Under the pieces are notes generated by a model. The model was given only the letters and a program-made list of their open reading frames with translations. It was not told the origin of the DNA and ran no database searches. The position numbers were made by a program, and so were the translations under genes. 64,000 nucleotides of DNA from Tritrichomonas musculus. Taxonomy: Eukaryota; Parabasalia; Tritrichomonadida; Tritrichomonadidae. Shown here piece after piece: positions 42,944 through 51,551 of this stretch. Position 1 is the first letter of the stretch, and every line of letters begins with the position of its first letter. The stretch spans positions 1,302,001 to 1,366,000 of the forward strand of contig JAPFFF010000028.1 in assembly GCA_039105265.1 (NCBI GenBank), read 5' to 3'.

Positions 42944-43165
42944 ATGGCTTTTGGGAGCTGGTTCAAGCAGATAAAAGATGCAGCAAAGGACTTCGTTAAT
43001 GGATTCAAGTATGGATGGAATAAAACGAAATCAATAATAGATAAAATACCACTGGTCAATCAAGTATCAAAGATGTTACCTAAATTCGATAACTCAAAGA
43101 ATCCTGCACTGGAATATTTTGGCTCGGATGGGTACTATACAGCTCCAACAAAGAATCATGGGTGA
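42944..43165 (+). CDS. Amphipathic small virion-like protein (MAFGSWFK family, copy B), 73 aa
   Basis: It starts MAFGSWFKQIKDAAKDFVNG, sharing its first eight residues and amphipathic pattern with copy A at 34399-34680. The rest differs and ends in FDNSKNPALEYFGSDGYYTA. The two copies bracket the capsid-fibre block. An adenovirus-VI-like membrane-active role is inferred from pattern only. The start is supported by cggctaaaATG. Confidence 0.6.
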   Translation: MAFGSWFKQIKDAAKDFVNGFKYGWNKTKSIIDKIPLVNQVSKMLPKFDNSKNPALEYFGSDGYYTAPTKNHG

Positions 43166-43973
43166 GAATAAATGCGATATTCGGAATCTACGCCCGAATA
43201 TACTATATGTTTGCTACGGCGACTTTGCATTGAATCTCTATTTTTCTGTTTACGTTAACCAGTAATGTTATTACGTTAACTATACATAGAAGAACAATAA
43301 CGAGCAATATAGAAACAATAACGGACAATAATATATACATAACGGATTACTCTATTATGTTAACCAGATAAAGCAAAAAAAACAGTAACGGTTTTTCTTG
43401 TATGAGACAAGTATAGAAAATTGAATGGTTCTCCCAGACAAGAGACGATTGACAAGAATGTGGTTATATTTATTACTTAAACGAATATGTACGTTAAGGT
43501 GACCGGCTACGCAGTCAAAAAGTTTACCAACCGTTTACTGGCGACCGTTTATTTTGGCGACCGTTTACTGGCGACCGTTAAGACCATATTTTTTCACATC
43601 ACATTTCCGCTATTATTTCCCATTAATTTTGCTTCGATTTTTATCCTATCGTATCTCGATAAGTATTCAACATTGAAAGCCCGTTCCTTCACCATTATGT
43701 AGCACACGTTACGGAGAATCAGATATGCTATATGTTTTGTCTGCAGTATAGAACTGTTGCAGAATAACATTTAATATAAAACACTAGAAATTCGTTACAA
43801 CACTTCCGGTAACTAACAGTGAAAAATAGCCTGTTGCTAAAAATAGCGATTTTCCGTATATGGAAACTGATAGATTGCTAAGAAGTAATATATGAATGTT
43901 CGTGAGGGATGCCGAGAAAAAACGCAATATCTCGAATGTAAATAAAAACAAAATTTTTTTTCGGGTAAAATAG
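43166..43973. promoter_or_regulatory. Largest non-coding gap of Maverick 1, rich in TAACG/CGTTA sites
   Basis: About 800 bases without a convincing gene in an otherwise packed element. Ten TAACG or CGTTA words lie between 43253 and 43797, plus three tandem ccgttta units. TAACG is the core of Myb-binding sites. The gap is upstream of the polymerase gene and may be an enhancer or replication-control region. The A/T motif and cgggtaaaatagATG close it. Confidence 0.5.
43531..43580. repeat. Tandem ccgttta(c/t)...ggcga repeats
   Basis: The unit ccgtttactggcga occurs at 43531 and 43561, with a 16-base variant at 43545 between them, followed by a partial ccgtta. Confidence 0.85.
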
Positions 43974-46900
43974 ATGACTCAGCCAAACTTCACTCTCAAG
44001 CAACTCGTAAAAATCTATAACGCTTTCAATGGTGACAGAACAACAGTAGCACAATGGCAAGACGCATTTGACCTTTATGACCACCGTGACGCAAGACTAG
44101 CAAGATACTTATGGCAAGATGAAATCGTACCAATGTTGAACCAGACCAACTATACCGGAGACCGTAACAACTTCAATCAAATCATTAATTTCGCCAGAGC
44201 ATACTACAGACCAATCAGAGAAGAACAGAAAAGACTCGAAAGAAGATGGAGCGATACAGTATTGTTGGAATACCGTTTACCATATCTAATACCTGAAGAC
44301 CCATTTGATGCTATCGATAAGAAGTTATCACAGTTCCATCAACGACCTAGAAACTATGCTGAATGGAGGCAACAACAAAATGAACTTAACGATGGCCAAG
44401 CAGAACTCGTTGAAGCTACAATGCAGAGACTATATGATAACCCAACCGACTGGTTTGTTGACTTCGAACAATTCACATTACGCGGCCGTAAATTACTCTT
44501 CCCACGACTCAGACAGTTCTTCGATGAAGCAATAAGACCACTGCAAGAAGATATGAACCGTTTCGTTTTGCTCTTTCAGGTCAATAACACTATGCAACCT
44601 AAGGCTATACCACTTACACCTGAACACTTACAAGAACTGGTCCGTAAATTAACCGAAGAAAGCTTCGTATATCAAATCGATGATGAAATCTCTCCCGATA
44701 TCGTTTCAGACCCAGGACCTGATGACCTTATTGCTTCTTGGTCGATATTCACTAGAGTCGGTATAGTACCAATCAGATACCAAGGAGAAATGAAAAAGAA
44801 TAAAGAACCTGGATTCTTCCATTATCTAACCACACCGGATACACCAAAGATAATCGTAGAGTACCTAAAGAGATTACAGATATTCGATTCAGTAGTGGTT
44901 GCAACAAAAGGTAACAAACAAGTACAGCGTAAAGAATTAGATGACTGCTGCTTCGTATACGCATTAAAACAAACTGGATGCTACACCGAAGCAGAACTAG
45001 ACAAAATCAGAATGAGAATCAAGAGCAGATACTTATCACAGAAGCATTTAGAAGCAATCGCAAACGAATTCAAGATGCATTTGCATATAACATATATCGA
45101 TGATGAATATGTAGGAAGAAACAAGAAACAAACTGTTAAGGTAATGACAGATGGTAAATATAAGAGCTATATTGGAGTAGAGAATGCAGCACCTAACAGA
45201 ACACATAATATGTGCATTAACGGTCAGCACTTCTTCATCGAGGAAGTAACTCCTTTCAGCAACTACTATATAAAACATCTGAGAGAAATCGCCAATAGTG
45301 ACAATGAAGAAGCAAAAGAGAATATGTATAACAAAGAAATAAAGGATAAGAAAGTAATACCTGGTAGAACATTCATTAAGGCATCAAATCTGGTCAGAGA
45401 GCTCATGAAACAAGGCTTCTTCCAACACATCAACTGGGGCCAGTATATGATACTCAATACGATATACTATAAAGAAATAGAAAAGGACATGAATGAGATA
45501 TCGTTAGAGTACAATCCAGAGTTCTGTACGCAACTCATAGAACCGAAAGTATATAAGAAACAGAAAGATAAAGCGCCACCGTCATACTGGTATGCAGACT
45601 TCGAAGCAGACGTAAGTGGTGATATTCACGTGCCGTTTATGTGTGTCGTACAGGACATGAAAGGAACAGAAAAGTACTCTAGGGTATTCAAAGGCAGAGA
45701 CTGTAATGTACAGATGTTAAACTATCTCCCAGATGGTGCTGTTGTGTACTTCCATAACCTCGCATACGATATCAGAATGTTTGCCGGTTTCGGCATTACA
45801 TCTTCTATCATTAAGGGCACAAAGACCATGAAAGCAAAAATCATATACAAAGGAAAAAAGATAACATTTAAGGATTCCTATCCAGTTATTCCCAGCAAGC
45901 TCAGTGATTTCCCTAAGATGTTCGGTATTAAAGGCGTAAAGAAAGAACTGTTTCCGTATAAATACTACACACTTGAACGACTCGAATCAGGTGCAATAGG
46001 AATCATATCTGAAGCAGGAATGAATGAAGATAGGGTCTGGAAGGAAGATGACTACAAGATATTTAACGAGAACATAGATAGCATAGAAGGATGCAGGAAA
46101 GGCGAGAATGAATTCGATATGTGGCTTTATTGTTCATTCTACTGCAAGCAAGATGTCAACATCTTACGTCAAGGCTTCAACAAGTTCCGTAACGACTTCA
46201 AGAAAGAATTCAATATCGACCCGTTCGAGTTCGTTAGTATCTCATCACTGGCCAATGAAGTCTTCAACAGGCGTGTATACTATCCCAATAAGAACCTGTA
46301 CAAAGTCGGTGGAATAGTCAGAAAGTTTTGCTCTCAAGCTGTCTATGGTGGAAGATGTATGACTGCATACAATAAGAAATGGCACACAACGAAACCATTA
46401 AGTGACTTCGATGCTGTCAGTTTATACCCTAGTGCAATGGCTGAATGTTATACCGTTGAAGGTCTACCAGAAGTAATACCAGAGGATAAGCTTAATATGG
46501 AATTCTTATCGAGGCAGGGAGCGTACATAGTAGAAATCAGAATAACTAAAGTGAATAAACATTATGCATTCCCATTAATAGTCAGAAAGACACCTGATGG
46601 ACTAAACCTGAATGAAGACAAGTTAGAGCCTGATGAAAACCTTACTATGGTTGTAGATAATATCATGTTAGAGGACCTTATAGAGTTCCAGAAGATAGAA
46701 TTCGAGTTCGTTCGCGGTTACTACTGGGCAGGAAAGAGAGATTACAGCATCCAGAAAGTAATCAAAGAGATATTCAATAAGAGGCTTGAATACAAACAAC
46801 AAGGCAATCCATTACAGAACATCTATAAGTTAATCATGAATTCTTGCTATGGAAAGACAATACAGAAACCAATAGAGTTCGAGCATAGATACGTCCGTGA

Positions 46901-47600
46901 AGGAGATGATTTCGATAAATTCTGGATGAGGCATTATACGAGCATAATTGAAGCAACGAAGCTAAACAATAGTGACATATACGACATAAAGGTACGTAAA
47001 CCAATCGATAAAGACTTCAACTTCAGCCTGTTAGGAATCCAGATATTGAGCATGTCCAAGAGAATAATGAATCGTGTAATGTGCCTTGCATACGATATTG
47101 GCTGTCATATCTACTACCAAGATACAGATTCAATGCACATTGAAGTAGAAGACTTAAGCAGGCTTACTGCTGCATTCAAAGAGAAATATGGCCGAGAGCT
47201 TATCGGTTCCCAGCTGGGGCAATTCCACTCAGATTTTCCGACAATAAACGGTCATGATGAAATACCTAAGGCCGTAGAATCAATGTTCCTCATGAAGAAA
47301 CTCTACATCGATAAGCTTACAGATTCTACAGGACAGGTAGACTATATGATACGCGGTAAAGGGCTAACATGGAATTCTATTAAGCATGCCTGTGAGACTA
47401 AGTTTGGTGGTGACTATATGGCTCTATATAAGCACATGTATGAAGGCAATGAACAAACCTTTGATTTAACCAAAGGCCAGCCATGCTTCAAGATGAATGC
47501 AGACTTTACAGTAAGCACAGTGAAAGCATTCCTAAGAAAGACAAAAACAATTTACCAGGAAGGTAACAGAGATGAATACTTTCACTACGCTGCTATATAG
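43974..47600 (+). CDS. polB: Protein-primed family B DNA polymerase with OTU-like N-terminal region, 1208 aa
   Basis: Replicates the element. Exonuclease motifs: YADFEAD (D542), YFHNLAYDIRMF, YCKQDVN. Polymerase motifs: DFDAVSLYPSAM (D811), IMNSCYGK (N956), YQDTDSMHIE (D1050-D1052). The length and insertions fit the protein-primed group. Residues about 320-425 read DDCCFVYALKQTG ... HLHITYID ... INGQHFFI, with Cys325/326 and His419 spaced as in OTU-type cysteine proteases. The same Cys-His pattern is found in the polymerase of Maverick 2. It could be the terminal-protein region or a protease for maturation; both are inference. The end overlaps the convergent integrase gene by eight bases. Confidence 0.92.
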   Translation: MTQPNFTLKQLVKIYNAFNGDRTTVAQWQDAFDLYDHRDARLARYLWQDEIVPMLNQTNYTGDRNNFNQIINFARAYYRPIREEQKRLERRWSDTVLLEYRLPYLIPEDPFDAIDKKLSQFHQRPRNYAEWRQQQNELNDGQAELVEATMQRLYDNPTDWFVDFEQFTLRGRKLLFPRLRQFFDEAIRPLQEDMNRFVLLFQVNNTMQPKAIPLTPEHLQELVRKLTEESFVYQIDDEISPDIVSDPGPDDLIASWSIFTRVGIVPIRYQGEMKKNKEPGFFHYLTTPDTPKIIVEYLKRLQIFDSVVVATKGNKQVQRKELDDCCFVYALKQTGCYTEAELDKIRMRIKSRYLSQKHLEAIANEFKMHLHITYIDDEYVGRNKKQTVKVMTDGKYKSYIGVENAAPNRTHNMCINGQHFFIEEVTPFSNYYIKHLREIANSDNEEAKENMYNKEIKDKKVIPGRTFIKASNLVRELMKQGFFQHINWGQYMILNTIYYKEIEKDMNEISLEYNPEFCTQLIEPKVYKKQKDKAPPSYWYADFEADVSGDIHVPFMCVVQDMKGTEKYSRVFKGRDCNVQMLNYLPDGAVVYFHNLAYDIRMFAGFGITSSIIKGTKTMKAKIIYKGKKITFKDSYPVIPSKLSDFPKMFGIKGVKKELFPYKYYTLERLESGAIGIISEAGMNEDRVWKEDDYKIFNENIDSIEGCRKGENEFDMWLYCSFYCKQDVNILRQGFNKFRNDFKKEFNIDPFEFVSISSLANEVFNRRVYYPNKNLYKVGGIVRKFCSQAVYGGRCMTAYNKKWHTTKPLSDFDAVSLYPSAMAECYTVEGLPEVIPEDKLNMEFLSRQGAYIVEIRITKVNKHYAFPLIVRKTPDGLNLNEDKLEPDENLTMVVDNIMLEDLIEFQKIEFEFVRGYYWAGKRDYSIQKVIKEIFNKRLEYKQQGNPLQNIYKLIMNSCYGKTIQKPIEFEHRYVREGDDFDKFWMRHYTSIIEATKLNNSDIYDIKVRKPIDKDFNFSLLGIQILSMSKRIMNRVMCLAYDIGCHIYYQDTDSMHIEVEDLSRLTAAFKEKYGRELIGSQLGQFHSDFPTINGHDEIPKAVESMFLMKKLYIDKLTDSTGQVDYMIRGKGLTWNSIKHACETKFGGDYMALYKHMYEGNEQTFDLTKGQPCFKMNADFTVSTVKAFLRKTKTIYQEGNRDEYFHYAAI

Positions 47601-49056
47601 GCTGCAGCTTCCACCTAGGCACACTCTGTAGTTCATCGTTGTAATTATTTTTGACCACGTATAAGCCTTCAGTGAATGCAATCACTTCATTGTCACCCGG
47701 CTGTACAATACTGCGCCTTTTATTCATTGTATCTTTTTCGTTGTAGACCTTTACTTTTGTTCCATTAGGGATATAAAAGTTTGGTCTTGCACGAATCATG
47801 TAATTCTCTTGTGCTATACGTCTTACAATTAAGTCTTCCAGTTCGATATCTGAATGAGCTTGAGCAGGGCTTACAGGGAATCCTGCATATTTACTTAATG
47901 TGCTATGAGGAGCGTTATTGTACTGTGATACAAGCATTTCCATTATCTCTGGTGTTATTACATCAACTTCCATGTTGTATGCCATATCCCTTAATGTTCT
48001 TATCACTCTATCCATAATGGCAAGTGCACCGTGAAGCGGTTCGGTTTTATCATTAAGCTTCCTTTTTGTCTTCATGAATGGCGGATACTGAACCTTTTTC
48101 TGCCTAGGAACCGGCCAGTAATCGACAATATTATGTTTATCATAAAAGCCTGTCGCTGCGGGAGACCAGAAACTTTTCTCTGAATCGCCGTATAAGTGCC
48201 TGATAATAATACCCTGCTGATAGAACCTTTCCATTGCTAATATGAAAGAACGTGACGATTTCACATTTACTTTCCCATACGAGTTCGTAGCGGCATTTAT
48301 AACCTTATTCATAAGTTGTGCGTATAGGAAACGAGTATTAATGTTTATCGCTAACAAATAACAAAATGTAGCCTTTTCGTTGCTGGAGGGAATAATTCCT
48401 CTATCCTCGAACATTATATCGATGATATAGGAATGACGCGCTCCTGTTTTATGTAGTTGGTAACATTTTCGATTTCGCTTCAATGGAAAAGATGTAGTGA
48501 AAGCAGTTTTGTTTATGTTTAATGTACCAAACTGTTGCTTTAGTGATTCTGCTTTTTGTTTACTCTTAAACCCTATTACTGTGCCTGGAGTGAATCTATA
48601 CTGTTGCGGTAAATCTCTATATTGTCTTGCTGCAAAGTTAAATATACCAGATACATAATCTTCTCCAACAGATTCCAATCGTATGGCCGTCATGACCTTT
48701 ATTATTTCCATTATTGCATCTGGTGGTATCTTATTGTTCGTTGCAGTATTTATATCTGCTATAAGTGCTTGCCTGGTAGTAGGCTGTACTATTTTACTTA
48801 AACGGCTTCTTAACAGAATCATTAGACGATTATATTCGATTATAGTTAATGCGGGAGCAATGGCTTTTATTAGCTCGAACAATCTATCTGTAAGTTCCAT
48901 TATGACCTCGTTCTCGTCATCCAATTCTGTATTATCAATATAGTTATACATTTGATACGCCTTAGATATCTTCAATCCCTTAGCTGTCCCTATCATGTCT
49001 TCATCTTGCTCCTCTAGTGATTCCCTTTCAGCCTCAGCTGTTTCTTTATAGAACAT
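47593..49056 (-). CDS. Retroviral-type (DDE) integrase of Maverick 1, about 487 aa
   Basis: Inserts the element into host DNA. An RNase-H-fold core is visible: SYIIDIMFED for the first acidic residue, IRHLYGDSEKSFWSP for the second, and the following helix region with GALAIMDRVIRTLRDMAYN, which is typical of Polinton and Tlr-type integrases. A C-terminal strand-rich domain (NGTKVKVYNE to VVKNNYNDELQSVPRW) resembles SH3/chromo-like tails. I prefer the ATG at 49056 (MFYKETAEAERES) to the upstream 49143, which would overlap the divergent gene at 49087. It sits next to the right terminal repeat, as usual. Confidence 0.85.
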   Translation of the reverse strand: MFYKETAEAERESLEEQDEDMIGTAKGLKISKAYQMYNYIDNTELDDENEVIMELTDRLFELIKAIAPALTIIEYNRLMILLRSRLSKIVQPTTRQALIADINTATNNKIPPDAIMEIIKVMTAIRLESVGEDYVSGIFNFAARQYRDLPQQYRFTPGTVIGFKSKQKAESLKQQFGTLNINKTAFTTSFPLKRNRKCYQLHKTGARHSYIIDIMFEDRGIIPSSNEKATFCYLLAININTRFLYAQLMNKVINAATNSYGKVNVKSSRSFILAMERFYQQGIIIRHLYGDSEKSFWSPAATGFYDKHNIVDYWPVPRQKKVQYPPFMKTKRKLNDKTEPLHGALAIMDRVIRTLRDMAYNMEVDVITPEIMEMLVSQYNNAPHSTLSKYAGFPVSPAQAHSDIELEDLIVRRIAQENYMIRARPNFYIPNGTKVKVYNEKDTMNKRRSIVQPGDNEVIAFTEGLYVVKNNYNDELQSVPRWKLQPI

Positions 49057-49086
49057 TTCAGCATCGTAAAAGAAACTTTTTTCCGC
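49057..49086. promoter_or_regulatory. 30-base gap between the divergent integrase and small basic-protein genes
   Basis: Head-to-head arrangement with a very short spacer (gcatcgtaaaagaaac), consistent with the paired promoters elsewhere in the element. Confidence 0.4.
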
Positions 49087-49353
49087 ATGGAAAAGAGTAT
49101 GACCGAAGGATTTGCGACTGCAAGGAGCATGACCGAAAACCATTTAGCAACAAGAAAGCCATACCAGAAAAAAACTTTTGCTACAGATACATTAGCGAGA
49201 ATTAACTGGAGATTAAAGTATTATCGTAGAGTTCTCAATAATGCTGATAACCGAAAGGATGAACGGTACATAGAGAAGATACAAAAGAAGTATGACAGAG
49301 ACATGAGAGTAAGAAGCTTACTGAAAAAAGCTGTAAGCCACTTGTATGAGTAA
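49087..49353 (+). CDS. Small basic Maverick 1 protein, 88 aa
   Basis: The frame begins MEKSMTEGFATARSMTENHL and continues as a Lys/Arg-rich helix (INWRLKYYRRVLNNADNRKD). Not recognised. It lies between the integrase and the right terminal repeat and is transcribed outwards. Its basic helical nature would fit a DNA-binding or core protein; no evidence beyond composition. Confidence 0.5.
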   Translation: MEKSMTEGFATARSMTENHLATRKPYQKKTFATDTLARINWRLKYYRRVLNNADNRKDERYIEKIQKKYDRDMRVRSLLKKAVSHLYE

Positions 49354-49399
49354 TTATTTTTGGCCTTTCATTTTTCCCGAAATGGTCCCGTCAGAAATA

Positions 49400-49645
49400 G
49401 ACGGCGACATTGAAGTGACAAAAAATGATGTTGTCGTGAAATTGAATGAAACGTAAATGTCCTGAGTGAAAAGTTCGTTGTTAATAAAAAACAGGTGTTT
49501 TTAACGAAAGCATAGTGCGGGCAGTAGAGTATCTGGGAAGGTATGCAAAAACGCGAATTTTACAACTGTGACGAAAAAATGAATGGGCTACGGGGTTTGG
49601 AGGGATGTTTGGCTGTAAGCCAGACATCACTCCAAATACTATTGA
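49400..49645 (-). repeat. Right terminal inverted repeat of Maverick 1 (246 bp)
   Basis: Inverted copy of 30060-30305; one difference by eye. The direct repeat tgatagaca follows at 49646-49654. Confidence 0.95.
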
Positions 49646-49654
49646 TGATAGACA
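49646..49654 (+). repeat. Right copy of the target duplication (tgatagaca)
   Basis: Same nine bases as at 30051-30059. Confidence 0.8.
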
Positions 49655-49699
49655 ACGATCATTAAGGTCAAATTTTATTAGAAGAACCAGGAAAAAAAA

Positions 49700-50240
49700 A
49701 TGGCCAAAAAGAAGCCTTTATTACAAAAAGATTTATTAGAAGAACCAGATTTTGATGAAAAAAAGAAGAGAAAGATTGAAAAAATACCAACTTTTCATAA
49801 ATGTCGGAAACACAATGACAACATGTCAATAGTTGATGTTCTCAAAGAATATGGAAATTGGAAACTACTGAAATTCAAAGCAGCACGAAAGTATTTCAAG
49901 AAAATAAATTAGCTTTTTGGAGTGTCAAAATCTTCTTTATATGATTGGCAAAAGAATCTATTGGATGATCCAAACTGGGTACCAGATCATTCAAAAGATC
50001 CAAATATATAAAACGTCTTTACTCAAAAACAGCATGAGGAGCTAATTGAAATAATTGATTCCATTTGTGAATCACAGAATGTTCCAGCCACAAATCTCTT
50101 GATAAAAGAGATTGTTCGTATTTACTACAATCACTAATCATATCATCCTCAACCAAATCTGCAATTTAACGCTTCTGATCACTACATCACCAAATTGAAA
50201 AAACTCTTAAATTATTCAAGACGTCGTTCACATACTGAAA
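49700..50240 (+). pseudogene. Degraded DNA-transposon transposase (N-terminal HTH part)
   Basis: From ATG 49700 the reading MAKKKPLLQKDLLEEPDFDE continues to a helix-turn-helix region (LLKFKAARKYFKKIN, then a stop, then LFGVSKSSLYDWQKN). It resumes in the same frame through two more stops to YHPQPNLQFNASDHYITKLK and RRRSHTERRP. This order (HTH, FxASxxxIxxLKK, RRxHTERRP) is that of pogo/CENP-B-like or related transposases common in trichomonads. The catalytic half is missing or replaced after about 50,240. Three in-frame stops mark it as dead. It begins only about 46 bases after the target duplication of Maverick 1. Confidence 0.65.
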
Positions 50241-50727
50241 GAAGACCTTCATCAGAACACTTGGAAAGTGATTGTGAAGCTGGTCCAACCGGTGAATGCC
50301 GCAGCTTCACATCATCACTGGGATATCTGCTAGTATCTTTATTGCGGGGTGAGTTTTGAGTTGCGTATCTTGTTTTATACGAGAAGTCAAGGTAGTCTAG
50401 TAGCGAATTGTCTTTGAAAAAGTCGAACTTATTGAGTTTTGGATGATGGGATATCTGTTCCCTAGAACAAGGAATCTTAAAACCTCCATCGTATTTGTTA
50501 TCGGAATGGCAATTGCTGTTGTGAATATGGGTAGGATTGTGACACCTATCGGTCATGATATCTCGATTATTAAAAAAATTTTCACCGATTTTTTTCGGAG
50601 TGGAATCAAACGAATCAGTATCTTTTGCTGATTCCAAAAATCTACTTTTCGTTGGGTAGATCATCATTTTTGCAAAAAACTCCTCCCGTGTGGTTTGTTT
50701 ATTAAATATCATTTGAGTAAAAGCATA
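50241..50727. other. Transposon-derived strip, no intact gene
   Basis: A 181-codon open frame exists on the minus strand (50212-50757), but its sequence overlaps the transposase relic and shows no family resemblance. I regard it as chance. Confidence 0.35.
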
Positions 50728-50844
50728 TATAGGGTGTCCAAAAAAAAAATTTAGCATCTGAATACAAAATAAAAATAAAAATTAACCAATTACTTTATTT
50801 TAAAGTTTATTCAATGTATTCTCCATTTATTTCAATAACTTTCT
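50728..50844 (-). mobile_element. Probable mariner-type transposon end with transposase C-terminal scrap
   Basis: The minus-strand reading KKVIEINGEYIE ends in a stop. It is followed downstream by a terminal-repeat-like sequence whose plus-strand form is agggtgtccaaaa (about 50,727). Both are typical of the 3' end of mariner/IS630-type elements. The rest of that element is not next to it. Confidence 0.45.
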
Positions 50845-51324
50845 TTAATCTTTCTGCGCGTCAATAACTTTCTTTAAACTTTTCAAATTTAATTTCCAAT
50901 GGGCATGAAGAGCCGCACATGAATTAAATGTGTCTTCACAATATGGACAGTAAAATTGTCCAACACCAAGCCATCTATGAGTCTCATACATCTTTAAAAT
51001 AATTGGCATCTCAATAGAAAGTAATTCTGTGAAAGGACTTAGATCAAAATGTATTTCCTGTAACTTAAGAATTAATTCATTAAGTTGAGATTTACAATTT
51101 ATAGATTTTAACTCATCTATTAACCTTTGAAGTGAGTACGAATCGTTTGGACTAACATTTCGTCGATGTGGACTACTAGGATCATCGCCATTACTATCGG
51201 AACAATTACCATCAGAACCTGATAAAGAATCTAATTCATCATGACTAACAACAGATGAATCAGAAGTCTCCGTATGTGAACTTGAATTAGAGACCTCAGT
51301 GGAAAGATTATTCGTCAGCTCAAG
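50845..51324 (-). pseudogene. C2H2-type zinc-finger protein fragment, cut by Maverick 2
   Basis: An open frame on the minus strand enters from the Maverick 2 boundary and runs about 159 codons. It has a Ser/Asp-rich region (HDELDSLSGSDGNCSDSNGD), a helical part (LQRLIDELKSINCKSQLNEL), then FYCPYCEDTFNSCAALHAHW, a C2H2-like finger. It ends KKVIDAQKD. Its 5' part is missing at the Maverick 2 left end, so either the element landed in this gene or the fragment was already broken. The bases around its stop repeat caataactttcttta, which links it to the mariner scrap next door. Confidence 0.5.
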
Positions 51325-51334
51325 TAGTTAAGTA

Positions 51335-51365
51335 TAGGCGGTGTCTCATACTTCGCCACCGCCTA
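51335..51365. repeat. G+C-rich terminal hairpin of Maverick 2
   Basis: The perfect 9-bp arms taggcggtg (51335-51343) and caccgccta (51357-51365) lie right at the element's left end. Confidence 0.75.
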
Positions 51366-51416
51366 CACGCTTCGCCACCAAGCTCAGGTACACCCTCGCT
51401 TGGGCCTCAGCTTCCG

Positions 51417-51460
51417 GCCAAATACCTACTGAAAAACCTATCGTAAGTATACCCTATCTA
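51417..51460 (+). repeat. Direct repeat, terminal copy (gccaaatacct...tcgtaagta)
   Basis: It matches 51878-51920 with a few changes. The common core is ctatcgtaagta preceded by gccaaatacc. Confidence 0.8.
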
Positions 51461-51551
51461 CATTAGCTAATTTCCCACCCCCGTCCCTCAAGTTCAAGTA
51501 CATTGTCGTTTTTCAATATTTCTATTAATTTTTTTATACAACACTATACAA

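Larger units (their letters stand above)
30060..49645. mobile_element. Maverick/Polinton element, about 19.6 kb, looks whole
   Basis: The ends are 246-bp inverted repeats that differ at one site, bordered by a 9-bp direct repeat (tgatagaca). The interior carries the Polinton set: packaging ATPase, major capsid protein, protein-primed DNA polymerase and retroviral-type integrase, plus fibre-like and small virion-like genes. I see no break in the recognisable genes. The near-identical ends point to a recent insertion. G+C content is clearly higher than in the host spacers. Confidence 0.95.

Noticed and set aside
43487-43702. Open frame of 71 codons in the Maverick 1 gap
   Set aside because: It reads through the tandem ccgttta repeats, lacks the start motif and has no protein-like pattern.
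47593-49056. LTR retrotransposon as an explanation for the retroviral-type integrase
   Set aside because: There is no reverse transcriptase or LTR, and the gene lies between Polinton genes and a Polinton terminal repeat.
30328-49353. Separate adenain-type cysteine protease gene in Maverick 1
   Set aside because: I looked for the His...Asp/Glu...Gln...Cys pattern in each unassigned frame and did not find it.
50212-50757. Minus-strand open frame of 181 codons
   Set aside because: It overlaps the plus-strand transposase relic and a transposon end and has no family resemblance; most likely chance.
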